Below are positions 49,494 through 59,819 of a DNA stretch of 64,000 nucleotides, one piece after another. Every line of letters begins with the position of its first letter. The stretch's first letter is position 1. Made by a program: the position numbers and the translations under genes. The notes under the pieces are model-generated. The model did not search any database. It saw nothing but the letters and a program-made list of their open reading frames with translations, and had not been told where the DNA came from. The stretch lies in assembly GCF_003410055.1 (NCBI RefSeq), contig NZ_QUZK01000035.1, forward strand, positions 1-64,000. The letters run 5' to 3'. This DNA is from Wenzhouxiangella sediminis. Lineage in GTDB: Bacteria > Pseudomonadota > Gammaproteobacteria > Xanthomonadales > Wenzhouxiangellaceae.

Positions 49494-50493
49494 AGTCTTA
49501 AGTGACGCCGACCTGACGGGCCTGAGCACGTTCGGACTGCCAGCCCGCGCGGCCGAGCTGGTCTGCCTCGAATCGCCCGAGCAACTCGCCGAGCTGCCCT
49601 CATCGACCAGGCCGGAACTGATCATCGGCGGCGGCTCCAATACCGTTTTCGTCGCCGACTTCCCCGGCCGGGTTCTCCTGAACCGAATGCGGGGTGTGCG
49701 CATGACGCCCCGGGGCGATGATGTCCTCGTTTCCGCGGCGGCAGGAGAGAACTGGCATGCGCTGGTGCGACGCTGCCTGGACAAGGGGCTGCACGGCATC
49801 GAGAACCTGGTCATGATCCCCGGGTCCGTGGGAGCGGCGCCAATGCAGAACATCGGCGCTTACGGCGTGGAACTGGCCGATGTCTTCGAGTCGCTCGAAG
49901 CGCTCGACCGCAAGAACGGCAAGCGAGTCACCCTCTCTCGCGAGGATTGCCGCTTCGGATACCGGGACAGTCGCTTCAAGTCCGCCGATCGCGGCCGGTT
50001 CATCATCTGCGAAATCACGCTGCGGCTGACCCGGCGCTTCGAGCCCGCAACCGACTACGCCAGCCTGGCCGCCGAACTGGCCAAGCGGCGCATCGGCGCT
50101 CCGAATCCACGCCAGCTGACGGCTGCGGTGATGCGCCTGAGACGCCACCGCCTTCCCGATCCAAGACGACTGGCCAACGCCGGCAGTTTCTTCAAGAACC
50201 CGATTGTCGATGATGAGACCGCCAACCGACTGATCGCCGAACACCCTGACCTGCCGCATTGGCGCTTACCCGGCGGCGGCACCAAGCTCGCCGCCGCCTG
50301 GTTGATCGAAAGCCTGGGCTGGAAGGGGCGCTCGATGGGCCGGGTTGGCGTATACGCCCATCACGCCCTGGTGCTGGTCAACCACGGCGGCGCCACGACA
50401 GCCGAACTGATGGCCTTGGTCACCGCCATCACCGACTCGGTCGAGGCCCGCTTCGGACTGACCCTCGAGCCGGAACCCCAACTGGTGGGCTAG
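49471..50493 (+). CDS. murB: UDP-N-acetylenolpyruvoylglucosamine reductase
   Basis: MurB reduces UDP-GlcNAc enolpyruvate to UDP-MurNAc with NADPH and FAD. The start ATG 49471 (alternatively 49465) lies inside pyrD. IIGGGSNTVF, MIPGSVGAAPMQNIGAYG and ANAGSFFKNP (with the proton-donating Ser) are the three FAD/catalytic motifs. It is 340 aa, matching type I MurB. The frame open far upstream is not family-like. Confidence 0.96.
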   Translation: MVSQTTPEVLSDADLTGLSTFGLPARAAELVCLESPEQLAELPSSTRPELIIGGGSNTVFVADFPGRVLLNRMRGVRMTPRGDDVLVSAAAGENWHALVRRCLDKGLHGIENLVMIPGSVGAAPMQNIGAYGVELADVFESLEALDRKNGKRVTLSREDCRFGYRDSRFKSADRGRFIICEITLRLTRRFEPATDYASLAAELAKRRIGAPNPRQLTAAVMRLRRHRLPDPRRLANAGSFFKNPIVDDETANRLIAEHPDLPHWRLPGGGTKLAAAWLIESLGWKGRSMGRVGVYAHHALVLVNHGGATTAELMALVTAITDSVEARFGLTLEPEPQLVG

Positions 50494-50575
50494 CCCGGTC
50501 AGTCGGCGCTCGCAAGCGGCGAGGGCTTGGAGTAGCATGACGCGATTCCATTGCATCGAGAGCGAGAGCCTTCCC

Positions 50576-51121
50576 ATGTCGAAGATCAGAAGATTCTGCA
50601 CCACCCTCGGCGCGGCTGGCCTGGTGGCCATGAGTGCGGCTGCCCAGGCCGGTGTAGGCGCCTCCGGATGCGACGACCTCAGCGGCATCGCAGAAACCCC
50701 GATGGTCGATTTCCAGAGCCAGATCCAACCCATCTTTGACAACAGCTGCACGGGTTGTCACGGCGCATCGGGGCCGGCCGGCCTGGACCTCCGCCCCGGA
50801 GAGTCCTACGGCAATCTGGTGGGCGTGATCAGTACGACCAATACGAGCCGACTGCGCGTGGAACCCTTCAGCCCCGAAAGCAGCGCCCTTTTCCTCGCCG
50901 TCAACTGCGACGCTCCGGCCGGGCCCGGCTTTCGCATGCAAGGCACCGATGCCCAGCAGCGCGCGCTCATCCGCGACTGGATCGCTCAGGGCGCGCTGGC
51001 CGAGCCGGCCGGTGCGCCCGAGCCGATTGCCGTCCCTGTGGACGGCCACTGGGCACGGGTCCTGCTGACGATCATGCTCCTGCTCACCGGCCTGAATCTC
51101 GTTCGAGCGACCCGACCGTGA
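50576..51121 (+). CDS. Secreted c-type cytochrome-like protein with sorting tail
   Basis: A 181-residue protein with a signal peptide (MSKIRRFCTTLGAAGLVAMSAAAQA). One haem-binding motif CTGCHG is flanked by FQSQIQPIFDNS, as in small domains of cytochrome c used in gathered degradation or oxidase modules. The C-terminus VPVDGHWARVLLTIMLLLTG then ends Arg-Ala-Thr-Arg-Pro, which resembles PEP/IPTL-CTERM sorting signals. Nothing closer is recognised; the role is unknown. Confidence 0.75.
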   Translation: MSKIRRFCTTLGAAGLVAMSAAAQAGVGASGCDDLSGIAETPMVDFQSQIQPIFDNSCTGCHGASGPAGLDLRPGESYGNLVGVISTTNTSRLRVEPFSPESSALFLAVNCDAPAGPGFRMQGTDAQQRALIRDWIAQGALAEPAGAPEPIAVPVDGHWARVLLTIMLLLTGLNLVRATRP

Positions 51122-51192
51122 TGGCATGACAGGATTCCGGGCGGGAATGCGCTTGCTTGTGCAGGTCATTCCCGAATCCCGGAGTCCACAGC

Positions 51193-52668
51193 ATGCAGTC
51201 CTTCTCAGGCTTTTCCAGCGCAGGCCGGCTCGCCGCCCTGCCGATTCTCTTCGCGCTCTTCCTGATGGTTTCGCCGCCAGCCGACTGCGGCGAAGGGAGC
51301 GATCGAGTGTTCGCATCGGCCTTCAGCGAAGACATTCACCCCCTCTTTCCCAGTTCGGGCGGCACGGTCGACTGGCCGGACTACGGACTGTCCGACCGGC
51401 TGCAGTGGGTGATCGACGAGCTGGCGGCTTCGGAAACGACGAGCCTGGCGGAAATCCAGGCCAGGTTCTCGGGGGGCTTCGACCAGCCCGGGCTGGTCTC
51501 GTTCTTCAACGACGTACTTCGACCGCAGTTTCCCGACGCTGTCGTGGTCGATGTCGTGGGCGTCTCACCGACCCGCGCCACCGTCGTCATCGACGGCGAC
51601 AATCCGGCGTCCGAACTGGGCTATCTGAACCTGTGGACCCAGTATGCGGGCAGCGGCCTGATCACCTACTTCAGCGTCGGCAACTTCTCCGGATCAGTCC
51701 AGTTTCCCGGCGACCAGTACTTGACGCTCGGCGAGGCGGCCGACCACTTCCAGGGACTCACTCCCGCCAACAGTCTCTACATCGGAAGGATCGACAGCCA
51801 GGGACAATGCTCGCCCGTGCTCCAGCGGGAGGCACAGACGCCGCGGGCGCTGGGCTCGATCTTCAAGATGTGGGTGCTGGCCGCCGTCGCGCAACGCCTG
51901 GCCGACGGCCTCTCGAACCCGCAGGATCCGATTACCCTGGTCGCGGCCGAGCGCGCGGCCGGCGGCATCATCAACGAAGAGCCGCTGGGCACCAGCTTCA
52001 GCGTGGACCACATGGCCACCCTGATGATGGGCAACAGCGACAACACGAGCACCGACCACCTCCACGAGCTGGTCGGCCGCACGGCGATTGCCGGGCAGCT
52101 CGCCGATATCGGCGTCGAGAATCCCCAGCTCCTGCAGCCCTTCCTCAACATCAGCGAGCAGTTCCACGTGTTCACGCGCTTCGACCTGCCCACGGCACAG
52201 TCCTACGTGAGCGGTTCGCAGGCCTTCCGCGAACAATTCCTGAACGACGAGATCGTTCCGGAAGGGCCGTCCTACCCGATCGACTTTCCGTTCTTCCACG
52301 ACGCCTTGCTGACCGAAGGGACCTGGCGCGCCACCGCAGAGGACATCTGCCGCACCCTGGCCAGCCTCCAGGGCCTGCCGAGGAACTCGTCGGCGTTCGA
52401 AGTCGTCGATCGCGCCATGGGGTCGCAGGCCGCCCAGCCGGGCGTCCGCAACGAGTGGGCACGAGTCTGGTACAAGGGCGGCAGCCTCGAGTCCGGCATC
52501 AGCGGCCTGCACGTGCTGACCCATGCCTGGCTGCTGCAGGCCGACGGCGCCTCGAGGCCCTGGGTCGTCGTGGCGCTGTCCAACAACGAGGCGGGAAACA
52601 TCGACGCGATCGCGATCCAGTCCGTCACCTCCCGGATCCTCGAACTGGTCGCCGGAATGCCGGACTGA
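51193..52668 (+). CDS. Secreted beta-lactamase-fold serine hydrolase
   Basis: A 491-residue protein with a signal peptide (MQSFSGFSSAGRLAALPILFALFLMV). GGAG is 8 nt before the ATG. The C-terminal class A beta-lactamase-fold domain (about residues 200-490) carries SIFK (SxxK nucleophile), SDN in GNSDNTSTD and KGGS in place of KTG. The N-terminal 150-residue domain has the sequence character of the DUF3887-like regions of LpqF-type proteins. Such proteins are often esterases or peptidases rather than antibiotic-resistance enzymes. Confidence 0.85.
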   Translation: MQSFSGFSSAGRLAALPILFALFLMVSPPADCGEGSDRVFASAFSEDIHPLFPSSGGTVDWPDYGLSDRLQWVIDELAASETTSLAEIQARFSGGFDQPGLVSFFNDVLRPQFPDAVVVDVVGVSPTRATVVIDGDNPASELGYLNLWTQYAGSGLITYFSVGNFSGSVQFPGDQYLTLGEAADHFQGLTPANSLYIGRIDSQGQCSPVLQREAQTPRALGSIFKMWVLAAVAQRLADGLSNPQDPITLVAAERAAGGIINEEPLGTSFSVDHMATLMMGNSDNTSTDHLHELVGRTAIAGQLADIGVENPQLLQPFLNISEQFHVFTRFDLPTAQSYVSGSQAFREQFLNDEIVPEGPSYPIDFPFFHDALLTEGTWRATAEDICRTLASLQGLPRNSSAFEVVDRAMGSQAAQPGVRNEWARVWYKGGSLESGISGLHVLTHAWLLQADGASRPWVVVALSNNEAGNIDAIAIQSVTSRILELVAGMPD

Positions 52669-52681
52669 GGCGCGTGGTCGC

Positions 52682-53479
52682 TCAGGGCGGGTCGATTGGA
52701 ACGACCCCGGTGATCCAGGGCTCGTGTCCCCGGCCCCAGCGAATCTCGACCCGATAGCGGGGCGGCGCGTCGATCGCGTTGCGTTGCTCGTCGGTCGCCT
52801 GCCGAAGCGCCTCGTGGAAGCGACGCGGCAGGTAGACCTCACCGGGCAGGAGCCGGCCGACGCGGCCGCGCAGCCGCAGGTCTTCACCCCGACCGTGCGG
52901 GGCGATGGCATGCATTCGCAGCAGGCCCCGCGTCACCACATGGCGCTCCGGGTTCGCGTAGCGATTCCGGAGCGCGTCGGCGTCGGTTCCGGCATCGACG
53001 GCGACCAGCCTGGATCCGGCCCTGAGAAGACGCTCCAGCCCGCTCCGGGCGGCTTCCACTTCGTGGCGGCTCGCCCCGCCGGCCGCCAGCTCCGATCGCA
53101 GCCGCTCCAGCCGCGAGCGCTGCTGGTCGAGCAGGGCTTCGAAGGCCGGGCCGTCGTATTCCAGCGCGACGAACAGCCGGCGCTCCTGCCCTCGCCAGTA
53201 GCGGCCATCGTCGCGATCGGCGGGCACGACATCGAAGCCCAGCTCCGCGAGTTTGCCCGCGTCCAGCCAGTCGTAGTCCTGGTCGGCCAGACGCAGCGAC
53301 AGGGACACGCCGGTACTCTCCCGGTTCGACCAGCGGTCATGGGACAGGGCCAGTTCGCGCTCGGTCAATTCGAGCACCGACGCCGGCTGGCCCGAGCGAT
53401 TCCAGGCCACGCCGACCAGCACCAGGGCGTTGGCTACGACCACCAGAGCGATGGCGAAGATCGACAGCCGAATCTTCAT
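52682..53479 (-). CDS. DUF4824-like membrane-anchored protein
   Basis: A 265-residue protein. One N-terminal membrane helix (MKIRLSIFAIALVVVANALVLVGVAW) leads into a periplasmic domain with NRSGQPASVLELTERELAL, which looks like the DUF4824 family. It overlaps the upstream DUF2157-like gene by 4 nt. It is convergent with the serine hydrolase gene. Function unknown. Confidence 0.75.
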   Translation of the reverse strand: MKIRLSIFAIALVVVANALVLVGVAWNRSGQPASVLELTERELALSHDRWSNRESTGVSLSLRLADQDYDWLDAGKLAELGFDVVPADRDDGRYWRGQERRLFVALEYDGPAFEALLDQQRSRLERLRSELAAGGASRHEVEAARSGLERLLRAGSRLVAVDAGTDADALRNRYANPERHVVTRGLLRMHAIAPHGRGEDLRLRGRVGRLLPGEVYLPRRFHEALRQATDEQRNAIDAPPRYRVEIRWGRGHEPWITGVVPIDPP

Positions 53480-54549
53480 GACGCACCTCCGCCTCGCCGC
53501 AGCCGTCCCAGCACCAGCAGGAAGCCGACGGCAATCAGCCCCACGACGAGGAAAAACAGCCACTTGGGCAGCCAGTCCCACCACCAGTCGAAGACCTTGG
53601 TGTAGAGAAAGAGCAGGAAGAACGTGGCGCCCAGGTTGAAGAGCTTGTGCCAGCCGCGCCGAATGCCGAGCACGATCAACACCGCACTGCCGGCGAAGCC
53701 GAGCAACTGGTAACCCGCCTCGATCAGGGAAACCGACAGGGGGAGGAAACTCGCCCGCCCCCAGTGCGAGAGTATGAGCACGCTGACGAGAGCCACCAGC
53801 AGCCCGAACACGCGATAGACGTTCCGGAATTCGGGTCGGGGCAGCCCCCAGAACCAGCCCGGCAGCGTGATCAGCAGGCCGGCGATCAGGACGGTTTCCG
53901 GTCGCTCGCCGAACGACAGCCAGTAAAGGCCGCCCCAGGCACCGACGGTCGCCGACAGCCACGCGACGAGACTGACCAGGCCGGCGGTCAGCACCAGCTT
54001 CAGTCCCCAGGAGTAGGCCAGGATCAGCGCGAAGGCGGCCCACAGCAGAAACGCGTTGCGGCTGGGCACGAGATTGAAGGTCTGCCCCAAGACGGCGAGG
54101 TTCAGGACGAAACAGGCCACGGCCACCAGCGCCGCCAGGGACGTGAAGTAGCCGCTCCGCTCGCGGCGATGCACGACGCCGGCTAGCACGATCGCGGCGA
54201 TAGGCGCAGCGACCAGCAGCACCACCTGCACCGGCACGTCGAGCAGCCCCCAGATCCGGTAGAAGAAGAAGAAAACGGCCGCCGAAAGCGCCAGGGCACC
54301 GATCAGAGAGGCGATCCTCATGCCCAGGGACAGGCGCTTGCGGGATTCGTCGACATCCACATCGAAGCGCTCGCGCAGCTCGGCCTCGATTGCAGCGTGG
54401 TAGTCGTCGATGCGCTGCCGATCGGCGTCACCAAGCGTCAGCACGCGCTCGCGCTCGAGGGCGGCCAGCTCTTCGCGAAAAGCGTGCACCCGATCGATTC
54501 GCGCCTGGGCGGCGCTACGGGTATCGGGGGCATCGGGCAGAGCACTCAT
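53476..54549 (-). CDS. DUF2157-like polytopic membrane protein
   Basis: A 357-residue protein. An N-terminal charged coil (residues of about 10-70) is followed by ten or more hydrophobic segments, for example LIGALALSAAVFFFFYRIWG, AFLLWAAFALILAYSWGLKL and LFFLVVGLIAVGFLLVLG. The layout fits DUF2157/DUF4401-type membrane proteins that pair with DUF4824 or GDYXXLXY proteins. The family assignment is tentative and the function is unknown. Confidence 0.72.
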   Translation of the reverse strand: MSALPDAPDTRSAAQARIDRVHAFREELAALERERVLTLGDADRQRIDDYHAAIEAELRERFDVDVDESRKRLSLGMRIASLIGALALSAAVFFFFYRIWGLLDVPVQVVLLVAAPIAAIVLAGVVHRRERSGYFTSLAALVAVACFVLNLAVLGQTFNLVPSRNAFLLWAAFALILAYSWGLKLVLTAGLVSLVAWLSATVGAWGGLYWLSFGERPETVLIAGLLITLPGWFWGLPRPEFRNVYRVFGLLVALVSVLILSHWGRASFLPLSVSLIEAGYQLLGFAGSAVLIVLGIRRGWHKLFNLGATFFLLFLYTKVFDWWWDWLPKWLFFLVVGLIAVGFLLVLGRLRRGGGAS

Positions 54550-54563
54550 GTGTTGATGATAGT

Positions 54564-54580
54564 GGTTTCAGGTATCAGGT
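54564..54580. repeat. Heptad-repeat remnant, copy F
   Basis: GGTTTCAGGTATCAGG is a two-unit remnant of the dispersed heptad array, directly before the rpoH terminator. Confidence 0.6.
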
Positions 54581-54611
54581 AAAAAAAACGCCCCGGCAAA
54601 TACCGGGGCGT
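54581..54611 (-). terminator. Rho-independent terminator after rpoH
   Basis: On the minus strand ACGCCCCGG and CCGGGGCGT form a 9-bp stem with a 6-nt loop followed by eight T residues. Confidence 0.93.
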
Positions 54612-54647
54612 CATTCGTTCGGATCAACTCGTCGGCTCGGCCGGAAT

Positions 54648-55505
<858 letters not shown>

Positions 55506-55530
55506 GGATTCCTCCTTCGATTCACCGCAA

Positions 55531-55536
55531 ATTATA
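55531..55536 (-). promoter_or_regulatory. rpoH: -10 element of the rpoH promoter
   Basis: TATAAT on the minus strand, 26 nt before the start codon. A TTAGAG hexamer 18 nt further upstream is a weak -35. The remaining 160 nt of this gap (to 55700) hold no other feature that I can recognise. Confidence 0.6.
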
Positions 55537-55700
55537 CCAAACGAGCCGTCGACTCTCTAAATCAGGATCGATTTGGTACGTTTTGCCTTTCGCGAGCTTT
55601 GACTGCGGTCGAGTCCCCGAAGTTCCAAACCTTGGGGCATCGATGGACAGAGCCAAGGGGCAGGGCACAATCCCTGCCCCCCCCGGCCGCCGATTCCAGC

Positions 55701-57803
55701 TCAGCCACCGGCATTCGACTCGCCCGCCGAACCCAGCCGTTCGTGCAGGTAGGCGTAGATCAGGCCCGACAGGAACGCGCGCTGCTTGAGGTTGGCCGCG
55801 CCGCCGTGGCCGCCTTCGATGTTCTCGTAGTAGAGCACGTCGTGGCCCTGGTCGAGCATCCGCGCGACCATCTTGCGGGCGTGGCCCGGGTGCACCCGGT
55901 CGTCCCGCGTGGAGGTCGTGAAGAAGGCCTTCGGGTACTCGCCATCGGCCGAGACGTTCTGGTAGGGCGAATACTCGCTGATGTAAGCCCACTGCTCGGG
56001 GTCGTCGGGGTTGCCGTACTCGCCCATCCAGCTCGCCCCGGCGAGCAGCTTGTGGAATCGCTTCATGTCGAGCAGCGGCACCTGGCAGACCACGGCGTTG
56101 TAGAGATCGGGTCGCTGGACCATCACCGCGCCGACGAGCAGGCCGCCGTTGGAACCGCCCTGGATGCCCAGATGCTCCGGCGAGGTAATGTTGCGCTCGA
56201 CCAGGTCTTCGGAGACCGCGATCAGGTCGTCGTAGGCGCGCTGCCGATTCTCCTTGAGCGCGGCCTGGTGCCAGCGCGGTCCGAACTCGCCGCCACCGCG
56301 GATATTGGCCAGCACGAACACGCCGCCGCGCTCGAGCCAGGCGGTTCCGGTCACGCCGGAGTAGTAAGGCGTGCGCGATACCTCGAAGCCGCCATAGGCC
56401 GACAGCAGGGTCGGGTTGGCGCCGTCGGCCTCGTAGCCGGACGGCGTCACGACGAAGTACGGGATCATCGTGCCGTCGGCCGACTCGGCCTCGTGCTGAG
56501 CCACTTCCATACCCTCGGCATCGAACCAGGCCGGCTCGGCGCGGACCTCACGGTGGGTGTCAGCCACCGCGTCGGCCTCGAAGAGCGTCGACGGGGTCAG
56601 GAAGCCGGTGTAGTTGTAGAAGAAACGGTTGGACCGATCGTCGGCGGTCACGACCGAAATCGTGCCCATCTGCGGCACCTCGAGTTCCTTCTGCCGCCAG
56701 CGACCGTCCTCGCGGGTAAAGCTCAACAGCTTGCCGTTGACGTTGTCGAGCAGGTTGACCAGCACGGCTCCGTCGGTGGTCGACACGCCGTTGATCGACT
56801 GACGAGCGCCCGGCTGGATCAGGACCTCGAGTGCGGGCGCATCGGCGAGGAAGGACTCGACCGGTGCGGCCACCAGGGCACCCTGCGCGAAGGTGTGCTC
56901 GCCCACCGTCCAGTCGGACTTGAGGTCGACCAGCAGCTGGCCGTCGATGACCCCGGAAAGCTCGGCGTCGGCCGGCACGTTGAGACGCTTCGCCTCGCCG
57001 TCTTCGAACAAGTAGTACTCGCGGGTGAAGAAGGTCGGCGCGCGGGTAATCACGTCGTAGTGGTCGTCGCCGTCGTGGATGCGCGCGGAGAAGACGCCCA
57101 CGTCGCCCTTCTCGCCTTCGAACACGGTTTCGGCCTCGGCCAGGTCGGTGCCGCGCCGCCAGACGCGCACGGTGCGCGGATAGCCCGAATCGGTGACCTG
57201 CTCGTCGGTGTAGGCCGGACCGACGAAGACACTGTCGCGATCGCGCCAGGTGATCGAACTCTTGGACTCGTCGAGCCGGAAGCCGTCATCGACGAACTCG
57301 CGGGTCTCGAGATCGAATTCACGCCGCACGGCGGCGTCGGCCCCGCCGATCGACAGGCCGACGATGCAGCGATCGTAGGCCGGGTAGCGGCAGTTGGAGC
57401 CGGCCCAGACCCAGTTGCGCTCCTCACGCTCGGCCAGGGCGTCGACATCGAGAATCACGTCCCAACCCGGCGATTCGCCGCGATAGCTCTCCAGCGAGGT
57501 CTTGCGCCAGATGCCGCGCACGTGCTCGTCGTCGCGCCAGAAATTGTAGATTTCCCCACCCATCAGCGAGGGGTAGGCGATGCGTTCGTCGGAGGTCAGG
57601 ATCTCGAGCGCGCGCTCGTGAATCGGCTCGAACAGCGGGTGGGACTGGATGACATCGAGCGAACGCTCGTTCTGGCCGCGTGCCCAGGCCAGGGCGTTCT
57701 CCCCCTCGACGTTCTCGAGCCACAGCCAGGGATCGTCATGCGCCATGGTTACCACCGGGGCGAGCAGCCCGGCCGTCAGCAGTACAGCGGAAAGCTTTTT
57801 CAT
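55701..57803 (-). CDS. Secreted prolyl oligopeptidase (S9A)
   Basis: A 700-residue protein with a signal peptide (MKKLSAVLLTAGLLAPVVTMA). The N-terminal two-thirds is the beta-propeller gate; the C-terminal hydrolase domain has IQGGSNGGLLVGA (Ser), DDRVHPGH (Asp) and EGGHGG (His). The frame stays open far upstream but the signal peptide sets the start. Such enzymes cut after proline in oligopeptides, here probably in the periplasm. Confidence 0.95.
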   Translation of the reverse strand: MKKLSAVLLTAGLLAPVVTMAHDDPWLWLENVEGENALAWARGQNERSLDVIQSHPLFEPIHERALEILTSDERIAYPSLMGGEIYNFWRDDEHVRGIWRKTSLESYRGESPGWDVILDVDALAEREERNWVWAGSNCRYPAYDRCIVGLSIGGADAAVRREFDLETREFVDDGFRLDESKSSITWRDRDSVFVGPAYTDEQVTDSGYPRTVRVWRRGTDLAEAETVFEGEKGDVGVFSARIHDGDDHYDVITRAPTFFTREYYLFEDGEAKRLNVPADAELSGVIDGQLLVDLKSDWTVGEHTFAQGALVAAPVESFLADAPALEVLIQPGARQSINGVSTTDGAVLVNLLDNVNGKLLSFTREDGRWRQKELEVPQMGTISVVTADDRSNRFFYNYTGFLTPSTLFEADAVADTHREVRAEPAWFDAEGMEVAQHEAESADGTMIPYFVVTPSGYEADGANPTLLSAYGGFEVSRTPYYSGVTGTAWLERGGVFVLANIRGGGEFGPRWHQAALKENRQRAYDDLIAVSEDLVERNITSPEHLGIQGGSNGGLLVGAVMVQRPDLYNAVVCQVPLLDMKRFHKLLAGASWMGEYGNPDDPEQWAYISEYSPYQNVSADGEYPKAFFTTSTRDDRVHPGHARKMVARMLDQGHDVLYYENIEGGHGGAANLKQRAFLSGLIYAYLHERLGSAGESNAGG

Positions 57804-57944
57804 TGTCCATTTCCAGAATTTGGGCCCAAACGGGCGCATCATGCCAGATCGACCATCAACGTGCCTGTGCCGAAAGTCGCGTTCGCGCCATGGCAAACTC
57901 GCTGCCGTGCGCAATCGGCCGGAGCTTCCTTTATCATTCGCCGA

Positions 57945-59819
57945 ATGAAAAGAACGCTTGCCCTGCTTGTCGCGTTGGCCCTGCTGGCTGCCTGCGCCCC
58001 CTCCGGTCCCGGCACGCGCTCCGGTGTCGCCGGTGACGAAGATATCGCCCGCATCGAAGGCATGCTGGCCGCCGGCGACCACGAGGACGCCGCCCTCGCC
58101 TTCGAACAGGAGGCCCTGACCCGGCCGCTGGCCGGCGACCGCCTGATGATCCGGGCCGCCGAGGCCTGGCTGGCCGCCGATCGCCTGGAAGAGGCCGAAC
58201 TCGCCCTGGGCCGCATCGACACTGCCACGCTGGCCGACGATGATCTCGTCCGCCTCGACCTGGCGCAGGCCGAGCTGGCGATGCGCCGCGGCGACCTGGC
58301 GAACGCCGGCTGGCTGCTGGCGAGCACCGCCGGCCGCCTGCCGGGCGACCTGGAGCGCCGTCACGCCACGCTCGAAGCCCGGCTGCTCGAGCTCGAATCC
58401 CGACCGGTGCGCGGCGCCCTGACTGCGCTGCGGGAAGCTGTCGGGGAACCGGACTTCGGCGGCGACACCGCACTCTCGCTGATGCTGGAATTCCCGGTCT
58501 CCGATCTCGAACGGGTGCTCTACCAGGTCGGCGACCAGCCCCGGCTGCTGCCCTGGCTGGACCTGGTCATCAGCGCCCGCGAAAATCTGCTCGACGATCC
58601 CGAACTCGGCGAGGCCCTGGCGTCCTGGGAGCGGCGCTGGCCCGAACTCGACTACGGCGCCGAGGAGGCGCGACGCTGGATCGCCGCCTGGCGACAGACG
58701 CGGCCCATGCCCGACCGGATCACCGTTCTGCTCCCCGCCGCCGACACCGCCCTGCATCGTCCGGGCGAAGCCCTGCGCGAGGGGCTCATGGCCGGATGGC
58801 TGGGGTTGCCCCCGCAACAGCGTCCGGAACTGGATTTCCGTTACATCGGCCCCGAACCGGCCGACGTCCTGGCGGCCTGGTTCGATGCGCGCGAGAACGG
58901 CACCGACTTCCTGATCGGGCCGCTCGACCGCCGCAAGGCGCAGGCCCTGGCGGAACTGCCCGACGCCGGCGTGATCCCCACCCTGCTGCTCAACCTGCCC
59001 GACGAAATCGGCCGCCTGGCCGAAGCGGGCGGAGAGATGGCTGCCCTGGCGCTGCCCCCGGAAACGGAGGCCGAGCTGGCCGCCATCCATGCACTGGCCA
59101 CCGGCCGGCGCCGCGCGCTGGTGCTCTCGCAGTACTCCGATTGGGGCGAACGCGTCGCCGACGCCTTCATCGAGACCTTCACCCTCGGTGGTGGCCAGGT
59201 CCTGGCCGACCGCATCTACGATCCGGAGCTGCCGGACCACTCCACGCTGCTGAAGGAAGTACTCGAGGTCGATCGCTCCGAGGCGCGCATCGATCGCGTC
59301 GCCGGGCTGCTCGGCGACGAGGTGGAGTCCGTCGCCCAGCGGCGCACCGACGCCGACGTGATCTTCCTGGGTGCACGCGCCACCGACGGGCGCCTGCTGC
59401 GCCCGCAGCTCGAGTTCTTCGACGCCGGCGACCTGACCCTGATGGCGACTTCCTACATCGTCGACGGCGCGCCGCGCCCCGAACGCGACCGCGACCTCGA
59501 CGGCATCACCACGCCGATGCCCCCCTGGTTCCTGGACTTCACCGCTGCCGGCGCGGTTCGCGACCGCGCCGCATCGCTCTACGCGGGCCTCGACAACGCG
59601 ACGCTGTCGCGCCTGCATGCCCTCGGCCGCGATGCCATCGCGCTGCTGCCCTGGCTGTCGATGATGCGCACCGACCCGACCCTGACCCTGCCCGGCATGA
59701 TGGGGCGGCTGAGCCTGCCCGACGGGCACGTCATACAGCGCGACCTGCCGATCGTCCGGATCGAGGGCGGGCGCGCACGACCGATCGAATTCGAGCATGC
59801 ACCGACGACACCGCGGTGA
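57945..59819 (+). CDS. lpoA: LpoA-like (LppC) penicillin-binding protein activator lipoprotein
   Basis: A 624-residue outer-membrane lipoprotein with a lipobox (MKRTLALLVALALLAACAP). The N-terminal half has helical TPR-like repeats; the C-terminal half is a periplasmic-binding-protein fold (ITVLLPAADTALHRPGEALR, then FLIGPLDRRKAQALAELPDA). LpoA activates PBP1A. It overlaps yraN by 23 nt, the usual order. Confidence 0.9.
   Translation: MKRTLALLVALALLAACAPSGPGTRSGVAGDEDIARIEGMLAAGDHEDAALAFEQEALTRPLAGDRLMIRAAEAWLAADRLEEAELALGRIDTATLADDDLVRLDLAQAELAMRRGDLANAGWLLASTAGRLPGDLERRHATLEARLLELESRPVRGALTALREAVGEPDFGGDTALSLMLEFPVSDLERVLYQVGDQPRLLPWLDLVISARENLLDDPELGEALASWERRWPELDYGAEEARRWIAAWRQTRPMPDRITVLLPAADTALHRPGEALREGLMAGWLGLPPQQRPELDFRYIGPEPADVLAAWFDARENGTDFLIGPLDRRKAQALAELPDAGVIPTLLLNLPDEIGRLAEAGGEMAALALPPETEAELAAIHALATGRRRALVLSQYSDWGERVADAFIETFTLGGGQVLADRIYDPELPDHSTLLKEVLEVDRSEARIDRVAGLLGDEVESVAQRRTDADVIFLGARATDGRLLRPQLEFFDAGDLTLMATSYIVDGAPRPERDRDLDGITTPMPPWFLDFTAAGAVRDRAASLYAGLDNATLSRLHALGRDAIALLPWLSMMRTDPTLTLPGMMGRLSLPDGHVIQRDLPIVRIEGGRARPIEFEHAPTTPR

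Noticed and set aside
50055-50285. Class A antibiotic-resistance beta-lactamase near 52 kb
   Set aside because: The hydrolase at 51193-52668 has the fold motifs but its length, extra N-terminal domain and KGGS motif fit other serine hydrolases better; resistance cannot be claimed.
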